DNA of 64,000 nucleotides from Tolypothrix bouteillei VB521301 (GTDB lineage Bacteria > Cyanobacteriota > Cyanobacteriia > Cyanobacteriales > Nostocaceae): contig NZ_JHEG04000001.1 of the NCBI RefSeq assembly GCF_000760695.4, positions 3,816,452 to 3,880,451 of the forward strand, given 5' to 3'. Under the pieces are notes generated by a model. It had not been told where the DNA came from. It did no database searches and saw nothing but the letters and a program-made list of their open reading frames with translations. Positions 25,936-37,042 of the stretch are shown piece by piece; within the stretch, counting starts at the first letter, position 1, and every line of letters begins with the position of its first letter. Both the position numbers and the translations under genes were made by a program.

Positions 25936-26457
25936 ATGTATTATGAAAACGTTATGCCAAATGACTGGAAGCATCCCAATTTGAGAGTGATGACAGAGCA
26001 AGAGATATTTGAACATTTATTCACCATTGCGGAGCAATCCGACGACACTGGTGGAGTCGTAAGTTCGTGCTTGGTACGACAAGGAAATATTGTGGCTGTT
26101 GGAATCAGTTGTAACGACGGCAAACATGCCGAATATGTACTTCTGCGTCAGATTGAATTCTCTGGTATGTCAGTTCTTCCGGACGACATCGTATATACAA
26201 CAGTAGAGCCATGTGGAAAACGCACTCCTGGAGGACAGGGCGAATATATGGGGGACTGTACAACTAACTTGATTCAAGCAGGTGTACGATATGTGGTTTA
26301 TGCGGCTCCCGATCCAGACGCATCAGCGCAAACTCGGTACAAGTTCGAGCAAGCTGGTTGCTCGCTCCGTCAAGTAAACGATCCCCACGTCATCCGTCAA
26401 GCGATCGCGCTCTTCAACTCAACAGTAACTTCCACATCAGATGCCTTACCCCAATAA
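25936..26457 (+). CDS. Cytidine deaminase-fold zinc hydrolase (RibD/dCMP deaminase-like)
   Basis: 173 residues. The zinc site is present: HAEYVLL (His and catalytic Glu) and VEPCGKRTPGG...MGDCT, with 14 residues between the two cysteines, longer than the usual 2 or the 8 of RibD. The following NLIQAGVRYVVYAAPDPDA resembles RibD-type deaminases. It could deaminate a pyrimidine or pterin base or a nucleotide. A second Met (25954, MPNDWKHPN) is an equally good start. It has no operon partner. Confidence 0.75.
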   Translation: MYYENVMPNDWKHPNLRVMTEQEIFEHLFTIAEQSDDTGGVVSSCLVRQGNIVAVGISCNDGKHAEYVLLRQIEFSGMSVLPDDIVYTTVEPCGKRTPGGQGEYMGDCTTNLIQAGVRYVVYAAPDPDASAQTRYKFEQAGCSLRQVNDPHVIRQAIALFNSTVTSTSDALPQ

Positions 26458-26885
26458 CTCTTGCAGAATATAAAAAATAATCAAGAATCAAGATTCTATA
26501 ATGAAGGTCTTAAAGTATAAAAAGCCCCAAGGAGCACCACAGCTTTCAGGTAGGCAAACACCTTTTCTACAAGTACACATAAGACATAGGGGTACCGCCG
26601 TACAGTATTATCTGTTATTAAATGACAGATTAGGTGAGTGCATGGTATTCCTCATCATGGCAAGCGATAAGCGAAGCTTAAAGGCTTAAGCAGTATCGCA
26701 TTTGAAAGTAGAGTTTGTCCTAGAAAAATCTTCGGTTTACCGTAATTTTTGGTAGGGTTAAATCATTTTACGGTCATCATGAAATAGAAAGTAGTTTAAG
26801 CCGAATCTCTAAGGAGTTTAGTAGCAATATCATAAAAACATCAAGCCAAAAACAAGAACGCAGTTTCTACTTATTCATAATACCT
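26458..26885. other. Gap upstream of hsp20
   Basis: About 430 bases. A 62-codon frame (26501-26689) has no protein-like pattern and I do not call it. The region just before hsp20 is expected to hold its heat-responsive promoter. I do not see a CIRCE element (TTAGCACTC inverted repeat). Confidence 0.4.
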
Positions 26886-27317
26886 ATGACACTCATTCGT
26901 TACAATCCCTGGCAAGAACTAAACGCAATCCAACGCCTGTTTGAAGAAACCAAAGTTCCATTTGAAAGAGAGTTCGTAAAAGTTCCTGCTGCCGAACTGA
27001 CCCAAACTCCGGATGCGGTGTACCTCAAGCTAGAACTTCCAGGAATAGACGCTAAAGATTTAGATATCCAAGTGACAGAAAACACCGTTTCTATTAGTGG
27101 AGAGCGCAAGGGAGAAACCAAGACCGAAGACAAAGGCGTAACTCGAACTGAGTTTCACTACGGTAAGTTTCAGCGCGTCATTCCATTGCCTGTAAAAATT
27201 CAAAATACTGATGTTAAGGCTGAATACAGAGATGGTATTTTGAATCTGACTCTGCCAAAGAAAGAAGAAGAAAAGAACAAAGTCGTCAAAGTGAATCTAG
27301 AACAGCCAGCTGCTTAA
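26886..27317 (+). CDS. Small heat-shock protein Hsp20 (alpha-crystallin family)
   Basis: 143 residues. The short N-terminal arm starts with the typical MTLIRYNPWQELNAIQRLFE. The alpha-crystallin domain (about 35-130) includes VYLKLELPGIDAKDLDIQV, SISGERKGET, FHYGKFQRVIPLP and YRDGILNLTLPK. The C-terminal tail keeps VVKVNLEQ (an IXI-like motif as VVKV). It is an ATP-independent holdase that binds unfolding proteins and membranes in stress. A strong terminator follows 40 bases after the stop, so it is a single-gene transcript. Confidence 0.95.
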   Translation: MTLIRYNPWQELNAIQRLFEETKVPFEREFVKVPAAELTQTPDAVYLKLELPGIDAKDLDIQVTENTVSISGERKGETKTEDKGVTRTEFHYGKFQRVIPLPVKIQNTDVKAEYRDGILNLTLPKKEEEKNKVVKVNLEQPAA

Positions 27318-27356
27318 TTAAGTGTTTAATAGATAAATTTCCTTACACATAGATTC

Positions 27357-27390
27357 AACCCCGGTCCAGTCAAAGTTACCGGGGTTTTTC
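27357..27390 (+). terminator. Rho-independent terminator after hsp20
   Basis: A perfect 9-base stem, AACCCCGGT (27357-27365) and ACCGGGGTT (27378-27386), with a 12-base loop, running into TTTTTCTT. Confidence 0.85.
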
Positions 27391-27541
27391 TTAGGAATAG
27401 CGATGCTCTTACAGTGGGTGCTTCACAATCATCGCCTCCGCAATTGCTTTGCTTATTGATGTATTCTAGTTAACAAAGGAAAAATTATGTGAAACTAGAC
27501 TTATAAGTAAAATTATCTTCAGTCATAGGAGTCCTTAGCGA

Positions 27542-28009
27542 ATGATTCATCACATTTCTATCCCTGCATTGAATCCATGTCATGTTGCTTCAGTATTGGC
27601 TGAACTCTTCAATGGGTATTCTGCTCCTTTCCCATCTCATCCAGGCAGCTATGTGGCATTTGCTGTCGATGAGTATGGAACTCTCATTGAAGTGTATCCT
27701 CTTGGGACTGAGATGATTCCAGGAAAAGGCGATGAACCGATACAATACCAAAACCAAAATTTCTCAAACCCGTTTATTGCTACCCACGCTGCTATCTCAA
27801 TACCACTTAACCAGTCGCAAATTGAGTCTATTGCTGAGCGTGAAGAGTGGCGGTGCGTGCGGTGTAGTCGCGGTTACTTCGAGATAATTGAGTTTTGGGT
27901 TGAAAACGCCGTGTTGCTCGAACTAGCAACTCCAGAGCTAGCACAACAATATATTACCGCTTTAGCACCAGAGAAATTAGCTGCATATTTTGCTCAAAGA
28001 AATTCTTAA
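27542..28009 (+). CDS. Uncharacterised protein, distantly glyoxalase-like
   Basis: 155 residues, unknown. It opens MIHHISIPALNPCHVASVLA, which resembles the first strand and helix of a VOC/glyoxalase half-domain, and later has a conserved-looking IATHAAISIPL and WRCVRCSRGYFEIIEFWVEN. No metal site can be assigned with confidence. An 84-base piece of this gene (27729-27812) occurs again, nearly identical and inverted, at 38341-38424, showing that a second copy once existed. It is followed at once by a ParB fragment. Confidence 0.6.
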   Translation: MIHHISIPALNPCHVASVLAELFNGYSAPFPSHPGSYVAFAVDEYGTLIEVYPLGTEMIPGKGDEPIQYQNQNFSNPFIATHAAISIPLNQSQIESIAEREEWRCVRCSRGYFEIIEFWVENAVLLELATPELAQQYITALAPEKLAAYFAQRNS

Positions 28010-28010
28010 T

Positions 28011-28109
28011 TTAGAGGAAGTTCCTGCCATTGTTCGCGAACTGAATGATGAAGATATACTCAAAATTGCTCTGATAGAAAACTTTGCCCGTTCTGGGCTG
28101 CCTTCCTAG
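28011..28109 (+). pseudogene. ParB N-terminal domain fragment
   Basis: 33 codons read EEVPAIVRELNDEDILKIAL then IENFARSG and a stop. VPAIVRELxDE....IALIEN is the core of the ParB/Spo0J N-terminal (CTPase) domain. There is no start and nothing of the HTH part, so it is a relic. Confidence 0.7.
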
Positions 28110-28157
28110 CTTTCATCTTTTATTCAGTTTCCCACCAGGAAGACAACATCTTCCCCA

Positions 28158-30824
<2,667 letters not shown>

Positions 30825-30920
30825 CTAAAACGACGCTCTATTGTTCGTGCCTTTGAGATTGAGCATCCCAAATTTACAATTGCCCTCAGAATAGAATTCT
30901 GGGGCTACACAAACAAAGTC

Positions 30921-31076
30921 CCTTCGGGTTCGCCAGTCCCCAGGGCGCGGGAAACCCCTTCGGGTTCGCCAGTCCCCAGGGCGCGGGAAACCCGCCTACA
31001 GCACTGGTCTCACCGCCTACAGCACTGGTCTCACCGCCTACAGCACTGGTCTCACCGCCTACAGCACTGGTCTCAC
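30921..31076. repeat. Two adjoining tandem arrays (36 bp x2 and 21 bp x4)
   Basis: The 36-base unit starting CCTTCGGGTTCGCC occurs twice head to tail (30921-30956 and 30957-30992). It is followed without a gap by four identical 21-base units starting CGCCTACAGCACTGG (30993-31076). No spacers separate the units, so this is not a CRISPR array. Similar GC-rich units are scattered in Nostocales genomes as far as I recall. Confidence 0.9.
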
Positions 31077-31094
31077 CGCCTGCGCGGACTGTAT

Positions 31095-31120
31095 ACAAAG
31101 TCCACGTAGGTGGACTTTGT
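31095..31120. repeat. Perfect hairpin in a GC-rich repeat block
   Basis: ACAAAGTCCAC (31095-31105) and GTGGACTTTGT (31110-31120) form an 11-base stem with a GTAG loop. The block continues to about 31290 as GC-rich, repeat-like sequence (GGGCTTTGCCC, CAACTGCGGAGGG) without a believable gene. No T tract follows. Confidence 0.7.
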
Positions 31121-31377
31121 TTGTATAGCCGAGGCAGCGCGTTGCCCAGAGCAGCGCCGTGCGGAGAGCAGTGCGGTCTTGGGCTTTGCCCAAGAGGAGC
31201 AACTGCGGAGGGTTCCCCCCGTTGAAGCGCCTGCCGTCGGTGAATTCCATTCTGAGGGCAATTGGCGCTCTTTGGGATGCTCCCCTTTCCATATCTCATG
31301 AAAGTGAGAATTGCTATATTGCTACTTAAATAAAAATAAAAGTGAAGAAGAGTAACATCTAACTTAATGGCATTGAT

Positions 31378-31788
31378 ATGAATAATAAATTTACCCCTCT
31401 AGTCTGTGATGATGATGTCATTCTTTTTGAAAAAGATACGTTTAAAATCAGTAGATTAAAAGAATTGCTCTCTACGGACATGAGTCTTAAGTTAAATCAA
31501 ATAATTTACAATCAACAAACTCAAAAACCTCAAGGTTTAGTTATTGGCTCATTCGCTAAAGCCTCTATTGTTCAAGAACATATCGAATTAAGTGAAATTC
31601 AATTTCACTCTATTAAAAATTGCCAGATTCTTAGAATTTGTGGCAAAGGTTGGCAGAAAGGAAAGCTGAAAATTCAAGTAAGTCAATCAATTATCAATCA
31701 GAAGCTAAATCAAGTTTATTTAGAATTTTGTCCTGATGAACCTGATGATCCTGAATCGCCTTTAGATGATATAAGGAAATTAATATAA
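31378..31788 (+). CDS. KGK-domain protein
   Basis: 136 residues. It starts NNKFTPLVCDDDVILFEKDT, a run of Asp followed by F.KD.F typical of the cyanobacterial KGK family, and later has GKGWQKGKLKIQVSQSI with the name-giving Lys-Gly-Lys. The C terminus is acidic (CPDEPDDPESPLDD). The function of the family is unknown; it is found almost only in cyanobacteria. It is monocistronic, just past the tandem-repeat block. Confidence 0.75.
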   Translation: MNNKFTPLVCDDDVILFEKDTFKISRLKELLSTDMSLKLNQIIYNQQTQKPQGLVIGSFAKASIVQEHIELSEIQFHSIKNCQILRICGKGWQKGKLKIQVSQSIINQKLNQVYLEFCPDEPDDPESPLDDIRKLI

Positions 31789-32290
31789 AATAGGGAGGGT
31801 GAAAGTAGGTAGACTTGCTGCTTGAAAATGCTTTTAAGCCAAACGCTTTGGCAAATTTGCGCCAAGTGCGATCGCATGAAGGCGCAAGCCGTACCCGGCT
31901 TATCGCGAAGCGCAAGCTGAAAGAGCGCTTATCGCACTCCTTGGACTACACTTCTTACCTACTCTCCAGGTCAACTAAAACTGTAAAATGCAACCGCAAA
32001 TGTAATTGGTAGTGAAGACAAGTCTCAAACTCTGAGCAAACCAATAACGCGAGTTTTCACAAGATTTCCAGAGCGAGCGCAACTAACAGTGCATCTTGCG
32101 CTTGTTTGCAAAATCATTGCGATCGCTATATGGGAAACATAAGACTGTCTGTAAATTTGGAACAACAGAAGCTTAAATGTTAAATCCATTTAGAGCCTTT
32201 GAAGAAGGTTTTCGCTTATCTCACAAAGCATGGGTACGCAAGTTTTGGAACAGCACTAGAATTTGGTAAATTCCTGTAGTTCGCACCTAC
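31789..32290. other. Gap with a 30-codon fragment
   Basis: About 500 bases. A short plus-strand frame (32177-32269) reads MLNPFRAFEEGFRLSHKAWV and stops after 30 codons. It may be a relic or a very small protein, and I cannot tell which. Otherwise it holds scattered HIP1-like sites only. Confidence 0.3.
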
Positions 32291-34372
32291 TTAAACCTTT
32301 GCTGTTGTCTTCTCCAAGTCTTCTGCGCTGTCAAATCGTGAAATCAAATCCTGAATAATACGCGGATCGTTAGTTAGTAGACCTAATTCGCGCTCTTTGG
32401 ATTTATCACCCGAACTTAAAAAGTTATGGCTTCCCAACATAGCCCAAGAGCGATCGCATACCAAAAACTTTTCATGAGTTCCTAAAAGCTTGAGCTTCAA
32501 CCGATTGGGGTAGTGTTTTTCCATTTTCTCTAAATCTTCCAAAGCAGAATACATATTAAACAGAGTTGTAAAGCGATGGCGGGTAGGTGCGGATGAATTA
32601 CGAAAATCTTCATCTTCCATATCTGTTTTATGTCCCCAACCGATATCGATACGAGATTGCCGTTGCAAAAGAGCACGAAAATAACGTATCAATTCTCCAT
32701 CGTTTCCACGAATACCCCAATGCAACCAAGGACAAACTAAGATAAGACGCTCTTTTACTTCTCTAGTTGCCTTCAATAACAAAGCTCTACTCTCGGTTCT
32801 ATCATATACAAGTTTGTACTCATATTGAGGTTGAATCTTCTTGAGCAATCGATTAATTCCAGCTAGCTTTTGTTCTACTACGCTATTCACTTGACCTGTT
32901 GTTTCCTCGGATAGGGTCGTTAACATCTTCTGTATATCTTCTGCCTTCGCATAGTGAGTTGTTGATTGTTGTAAGTTGCTTAGCATTTTTTCAAAGTTAT
33001 TAGTACGGTTTAACAAACGCTCTGTTTTTTGATTCAATCGGTTTGTTACTTGCCGTACATCTTCTAATTTGTCTTCCATTTGACTTAAATTTAAAGTTCG
33101 CTCATCTAGCAACTCTGTTCTTTTCTCTAGTTCGCTATTTAGGCGTTCGATACCCTCTATTTGACCTGGAATTTTTGAAAAAAGTTGAACATATTCATCT
33201 AATTGTGCTATTACCTTACTGACTTTATTTGTTAACTGCCAAGTTGCATCGTGCAAGTCAGAGGTGCTGACATCTAAATTTTCTATATCTTGTCGCATTT
33301 CAGTGATTTGATTGAAAGCTATATAGAGTTCTTTTAACTTTTCAATCTCTAATTCCCATTTATTAACAGTTTGAAAGTTGTGTGCGAGTTGTTCAAACTT
33401 TGTATTAACTTGCTCTATTTCACTCAAATCAACAGGTTCGGGTAAAGGAGGTAGATTATCAATCCGCTCGTTGGTAAAAACAATCGCCCTGTTTAAACGT
33501 TCAATTTCCGATGGTTCCAATCGAGAACTAAATTGTTGTTTGAGGTCACTTAGCTGAGTCCTAAGGCTTGAGATGGCTTCTTCTATTCTACTCAAATCAA
33601 CAGGAGGCAGATTATCTATATGTTGGTTAGCGATCGCAGTTATCTCGCTTAAACGCTTAATCTCTGCTTGTACGTGCTGTACTACGCGATCGTATTGGAC
33701 TTGCTGTTGGGTAATTCGCTGCTCCAACGCACTTAAATCAAAGGATGGGGGTAATGCTTGTAGCTGCTGGGAGATTTGAAAAACTTGAGGTAACTGCGTT
33801 TCCAAAGCGCTCAGTTTTGCTTCTATCTCGCTCAAATCAACTGGTTCTGGGACAAGAGCGAGACGTGCTTCCAAAGTTTTCAATTGCCCTGTCAAATTTG
33901 CAACGTTTTGTACCTCCGCTCGCGTCTCAAACCTTTGTATCAGTGTTTTGGTCGTTTGCTCTAATTTCTGTAAAGATTCGGTTATCGAATTGAGTTCTGG
34001 TACTTCCCTCAACTCCTCAATTTCCATTGGTTTTACTGGAGTATCCAAGCATTTGGTTAACACCTCGGTTTGCTGCTGCAATTGTTCTAAGGACTGGGTA
34101 ATGGGATTGAGATTGGCAACAGATGGCAGTGTTTGAATTTTTTGTTTTAGAGATTGAAGCTGGTTTTGCACAGCGGTATCTGTTGTTTTTACCTGCTGCT
34201 GTAGTCGCTGCTGAAATCGATTGCGGTTAATGACATTGAAAGAAAGAGCTAAAGTCAAGGGAGCCACTGCATAGACAGCTTGTTGTGTTGCGATCGCTGC
34301 TACGGTTCCTATTGCGGAACCAGCAATGGAAGTATATTCAACAATATTTAATATCTTTTTGTTATATTTCAT
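32291..34372 (-). CDS. Membrane-anchored coiled-coil protein with C-terminal PLD-type nuclease/phosphodiesterase domain
   Basis: 693 residues from the ATG at 34372 (MKYNKKILNI). Two short hydrophobic segments lie at about residues 11-45. A very long helical region (about 50-520) contains repeated LPPVDLSRIE / LPEPVDLSEIE units, each followed by a heptad stretch, so it is a segmented coiled coil. The C-terminal domain (about 525-690) has one HKD-type motif: HEKFLVCD, then AMLGSHNF (HxK-x4-D-x6-GSxN). One HKD motif means an active site would form between two subunits. PLD-family enzymes of this kind cut nucleic acids or phospholipids. It could be an envelope-linked nuclease or a defence protein, but that is inference. 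Confidence 0.75.
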   Translation of the reverse strand: MKYNKKILNIVEYTSIAGSAIGTVAAIATQQAVYAVAPLTLALSFNVINRNRFQQRLQQQVKTTDTAVQNQLQSLKQKIQTLPSVANLNPITQSLEQLQQQTEVLTKCLDTPVKPMEIEELREVPELNSITESLQKLEQTTKTLIQRFETRAEVQNVANLTGQLKTLEARLALVPEPVDLSEIEAKLSALETQLPQVFQISQQLQALPPSFDLSALEQRITQQQVQYDRVVQHVQAEIKRLSEITAIANQHIDNLPPVDLSRIEEAISSLRTQLSDLKQQFSSRLEPSEIERLNRAIVFTNERIDNLPPLPEPVDLSEIEQVNTKFEQLAHNFQTVNKWELEIEKLKELYIAFNQITEMRQDIENLDVSTSDLHDATWQLTNKVSKVIAQLDEYVQLFSKIPGQIEGIERLNSELEKRTELLDERTLNLSQMEDKLEDVRQVTNRLNQKTERLLNRTNNFEKMLSNLQQSTTHYAKAEDIQKMLTTLSEETTGQVNSVVEQKLAGINRLLKKIQPQYEYKLVYDRTESRALLLKATREVKERLILVCPWLHWGIRGNDGELIRYFRALLQRQSRIDIGWGHKTDMEDEDFRNSSAPTRHRFTTLFNMYSALEDLEKMEKHYPNRLKLKLLGTHEKFLVCDRSWAMLGSHNFLSSGDKSKERELGLLTNDPRIIQDLISRFDSAEDLEKTTAKV

Positions 34373-34418
34373 ATAGGTGTAATACAAACTTTATCTTTCG
34401 GCAATTAATTTCCCATCT

Positions 34419-34700
34419 TTAAATAAATGATTGTGTATGCAAAAAATTAATAGCGATTGCAGAAGCGCAAACATAAACCGTGTTGTTTTCAACGGCAATA
34501 CCTTCCGGAAAGCCTTGAGGTGCAGGCACTAACGCAAAAACTTTATAGTTTCCTAAAGGACTAATTTGCAAACAAGCCTCTGATGACAGAGTCACTCCTC
34601 CTGGTAAGTTAAATAGAAAAACTAATGCGATCGCTTTTTGGGCGCTTTTTCTGGAAAGCATCGCTGATGAGAAATTCTGATGATTTCGAGTTTTCATCAA
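34419..34700 (-). pseudogene. Truncated SMP-30/NHL-like secreted protein
   Basis: 93 codons. A signal-like N terminus (KAIALVFLFNLPGGVTLSSE) is followed by the first blade-like stretch of a beta-propeller (FALVPAPQGFPEGIAVENN, then TVYVC). It then loses the family pattern and stops. SMP-30 or NHL proteins are about 300 residues, so this is a remnant of the 5' end. Confidence 0.5.
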
Positions 34701-35083
34701 TTCTGTAGATCATCTTAATTGTTAACAAGATTGAATGAAGGTCAACACGGGTATCAACTACTCTGACTTCAAATTAGGGATCGTTGGCAAAATTAACCAA
34801 GACTGAAAAACCAAAAAACTGCAAGGGGATTGAGATAATTTGCTCTGTACCCATTTTCACTTGCTTATTATTAATGATTAAGAATATTTGCAGTTGATAA
34901 GTCAGGAGATGCATTTACTTATCTCATTCATTTAAACATATAAATCACTCAGTGAAGCCAAGAATTTACTGAGTTATGGTAAAGTTTTATGTAAGTTATT
35001 TACAAAATTTTACTATTAACCAAATCGATCGTAACTCTGATAGATAGCGAGATGAGTAAGCTAATAGCCGCATCCATCCCACT
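34701..35083. other. Gap, no gene seen
   Basis: About 380 AT-rich bases between two minus-strand genes. I see no coding frame and no clear hairpin. It contains the promoter side of the SMP-30 relic and the 3' end of the next gene. Confidence 0.4.
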
Positions 35084-36217
35084 TCAAGCAAAACTTTGCC
35101 CGCCTCCCCGTAATTGTGCCAAAAAAGCATCCAGCCTCGATGCACTCACAACTTCCCCCAGTACATTCCCCATTCTCCGCACCTGATAAACACCCTCTCT
35201 GAGTTCTTGAAAATCCACAATCAAACCAGCCTTCTTCGCTTCTTTTAGTTTCTTGACCTCAATTGGCATTAACGTTCTCACTCGCTTTTTCTCAACAGGT
35301 GTCAGTGCCTGCCATGCCTCTTGCTTGCAGTCTTCGCGAACGGCTACAGCCACTCTGATTTCCTCCCAAGTCGTAGCATTCTGAAACGTCTCAATTAACA
35401 ACTCGACGGGAGACAGGGTGCCGCGCTCTGGTTTGGATTCAACAACCACATCATCGTCTTCCATACAATCATCTTTTTCCGGTGCAGGCTCGAAAGTCCA
35501 TTCACCCTCAGTGTTAGCGTCTGTATTGTCCCCAACCCAAACTTCTTCTTCACTTGGTTGCTTAAAACTTTCTACCAACACCAATCGACCTTCTTTGTAT
35601 GCCTGCCGCAATGCTATAGCCTCAGCCACAATACGCTGTGCCGTCAACCCCTCCTCATCCATCATCTTTTGCAAGGCAGTACCAGTCTGTTCGCCCTCCT
35701 CTTGAATCGGTGGAATTTGGCAATATCTTCCACCATTCTTCGTCCGCCGCCAGATGCTCGGTTGTTCTGGTTTTGGTTCTTTGGGTTGTTGCTGTTGGGC
35801 AATGAGGTCCCGCACGGCAGATTGGTTAATTTCTGTTAAAGAACGCAGTTGGTCGATAACGCTTTGGTACTTTTTGGGATTGTTGGCCAAACGGAAGAGA
35901 GTCGCTGGCTCGATTTTTGCTAAATCTTGACTGGCAAAGTGCCCGAACGCTTCAGCCACTTTTAAGTACTTCCGGTCTTCATTCTTCCAACCGCGCTGCA
36001 ATAGCCACTTTTTATACTCACTTTTGGATAAGTGCTCTTTTTGTTGGGCGAGCATCATGGCGTGGACCAGGATGTTTTGGCTGGCAAGAGCAAGGTTACC
36101 AAAAGAATCACCAGGGGCTTCTGGCGCTATGGCGTTGGCTTGCGCTTCAACGTATTGGTTGAATTCTCTTTGAGCAAGAATCTGTTCGTTTGATGCAAAA
36201 GCTTGAAGTTGTGGCAT
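35084..36217 (-). CDS. Large acidic protein of unknown function, divergent from an Xre regulator
   Basis: 377 residues; I do not recognise the family. The N-terminal third is helical, with SEYKKWLLQRGWKNEDRKYL and LAKIEPATLFRLANNPKKYQ, reminiscent of DNA-binding or plasmid-maintenance proteins. The middle is very acidic (EPAPEKDDCMEDDDVVVESK). The C-terminal part (about 270-370) has LIETFQNATTWEEIRVAVAV and a VKKLKEAKKAGLIVDF stretch. It has no signal peptide or membrane segment. It is transcribed divergently from an Xre-type regulator 224 bases away, a layout seen in mobile or plasmid-derived modules. Confidence 0.6.
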   Translation of the reverse strand: MPQLQAFASNEQILAQREFNQYVEAQANAIAPEAPGDSFGNLALASQNILVHAMMLAQQKEHLSKSEYKKWLLQRGWKNEDRKYLKVAEAFGHFASQDLAKIEPATLFRLANNPKKYQSVIDQLRSLTEINQSAVRDLIAQQQQPKEPKPEQPSIWRRTKNGGRYCQIPPIQEEGEQTGTALQKMMDEEGLTAQRIVAEAIALRQAYKEGRLVLVESFKQPSEEEVWVGDNTDANTEGEWTFEPAPEKDDCMEDDDVVVESKPERGTLSPVELLIETFQNATTWEEIRVAVAVREDCKQEAWQALTPVEKKRVRTLMPIEVKKLKEAKKAGLIVDFQELREGVYQVRRMGNVLGEVVSASRLDAFLAQLRGGGQSFA

Positions 36218-36441
36218 GATAAGTAATAGTTATAGGTTTTTATAGAGGGCGATCGCATTTTGACTAATGTCAGAGCGATCGCCTTTGTTTTTTGGCAAAT
36301 TTTATTTGCTCTTTTTTTATTATCGTATGTTTTAGTGCATATGAATAAAAAAAATAAGCATATTTTATTTACTTAAAAATTTGTATTGTTTGTTTTAATG
36401 CCAAAATTGTGCTTATTTGTATCTATCAGTACTATAGGGGC

Positions 36442-36714
36442 ATGAAAAAGATGTACTGTCGTTTAGCCGTGTTGATGGCAGAAAAAGACCCCCAGTTGTC
36501 TCAAAGACAGCTCTCAAGAGACACAGGGTTGGATATCACGACCATCAACCGTTTATTTACAAACAAATTCAGCAGGGTCGATGTGGCTACCGTAGAAGTC
36601 CTGTGCAACTACTTTGGTAAGGATGTGGGCGAGCTACTACAAATGAGGCAACCTGAAGATATTCCGCAAAGAAGAACCAGAAAGCGGACTAAATCAGAGC
36701 CATCTTCAGAATAA
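36442..36714 (+). CDS. Xre/Cro-CI-type helix-turn-helix regulator
   Basis: 90 residues from the ATG at 36442 (MKKMYCRLAV), which has a GGGG ribosome site 5 bases upstream; the longer TTG-initiated frame is unlikely. The HTH is SQRQLSRDTGLDITTINRLF, followed by VATVEVLCNYFGKDVGELLQ, the typical HTH_26/Cro-C1 arrangement. The basic tail (RRTRKRTKS) may aid DNA contact. It is divergent from the unknown 377-residue gene and could control both promoters. Confidence 0.85.
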   Translation: MKKMYCRLAVLMAEKDPQLSQRQLSRDTGLDITTINRLFTNKFSRVDVATVEVLCNYFGKDVGELLQMRQPEDIPQRRTRKRTKSEPSSE

Positions 36715-36904
36715 GCAGCGATTTATCGCGATCTCGCTAAAATTGGAGGGCTAGTAACTGTAACTTAATCTCTATACAAAGCTATGCAGGGCTCGGCAAA
36801 ATTGCAGAGCTTTTTGATTTTGTATTCGGGATAGATACGGTGTTCTCGACTGGTGAGATAGTCATAATATAGACATGATATGACTACATAGGAAAAGGGA
36901 CAAT

Positions 36905-37042
36905 ATGGTACACCGAGATAAATGGGTGAAAGTTTTACTCACCGAACTAGAGCTAACTAAGCTGGAAAAGTATGCCGAAGCGCAAGGATCGAACAAGTCA
37001 CAAGCAATTCGAGAATGGATGAAAGCGTTGCCATGTTATTAG
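36905..37042 (+). CDS. Short ribbon-helix-helix protein ahead of tnpB
   Basis: 45 codons: MVHRDKWVKVLLTELELTKL continuing EKYAEAQGSNKSQAIREWMK. The pattern of a basic strand followed by ELxKLExYAxxxGxxKSQAIREW matches the short ribbon-helix-helix (CopG-like) proteins that precede some IS605-family tnpB genes in cyanobacteria. Its stop overlaps the tnpB start by 10 bases, suggesting coupled translation. It probably represses or modulates tnpB expression, which is inference. Confidence 0.7.
   Translation: MVHRDKWVKVLLTELELTKLEKYAEAQGSNKSQAIREWMKALPCY

Noticed and set aside
26501..26689. 62-codon plus-strand frame after the deaminase
   Set aside because: It has no recognisable motif and no ribosome-binding site, and its composition looks non-coding.
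30993..31076. Possible CRISPR array from four identical 21-base units
   Set aside because: The units are head to tail with no spacers and no cas genes are nearby, so it is a simple tandem repeat.
31815..32012. 65-codon plus-strand frame after the KGK gene
   Set aside because: Its composition comes from HIP1-like and repeat sequence, with no protein signature.
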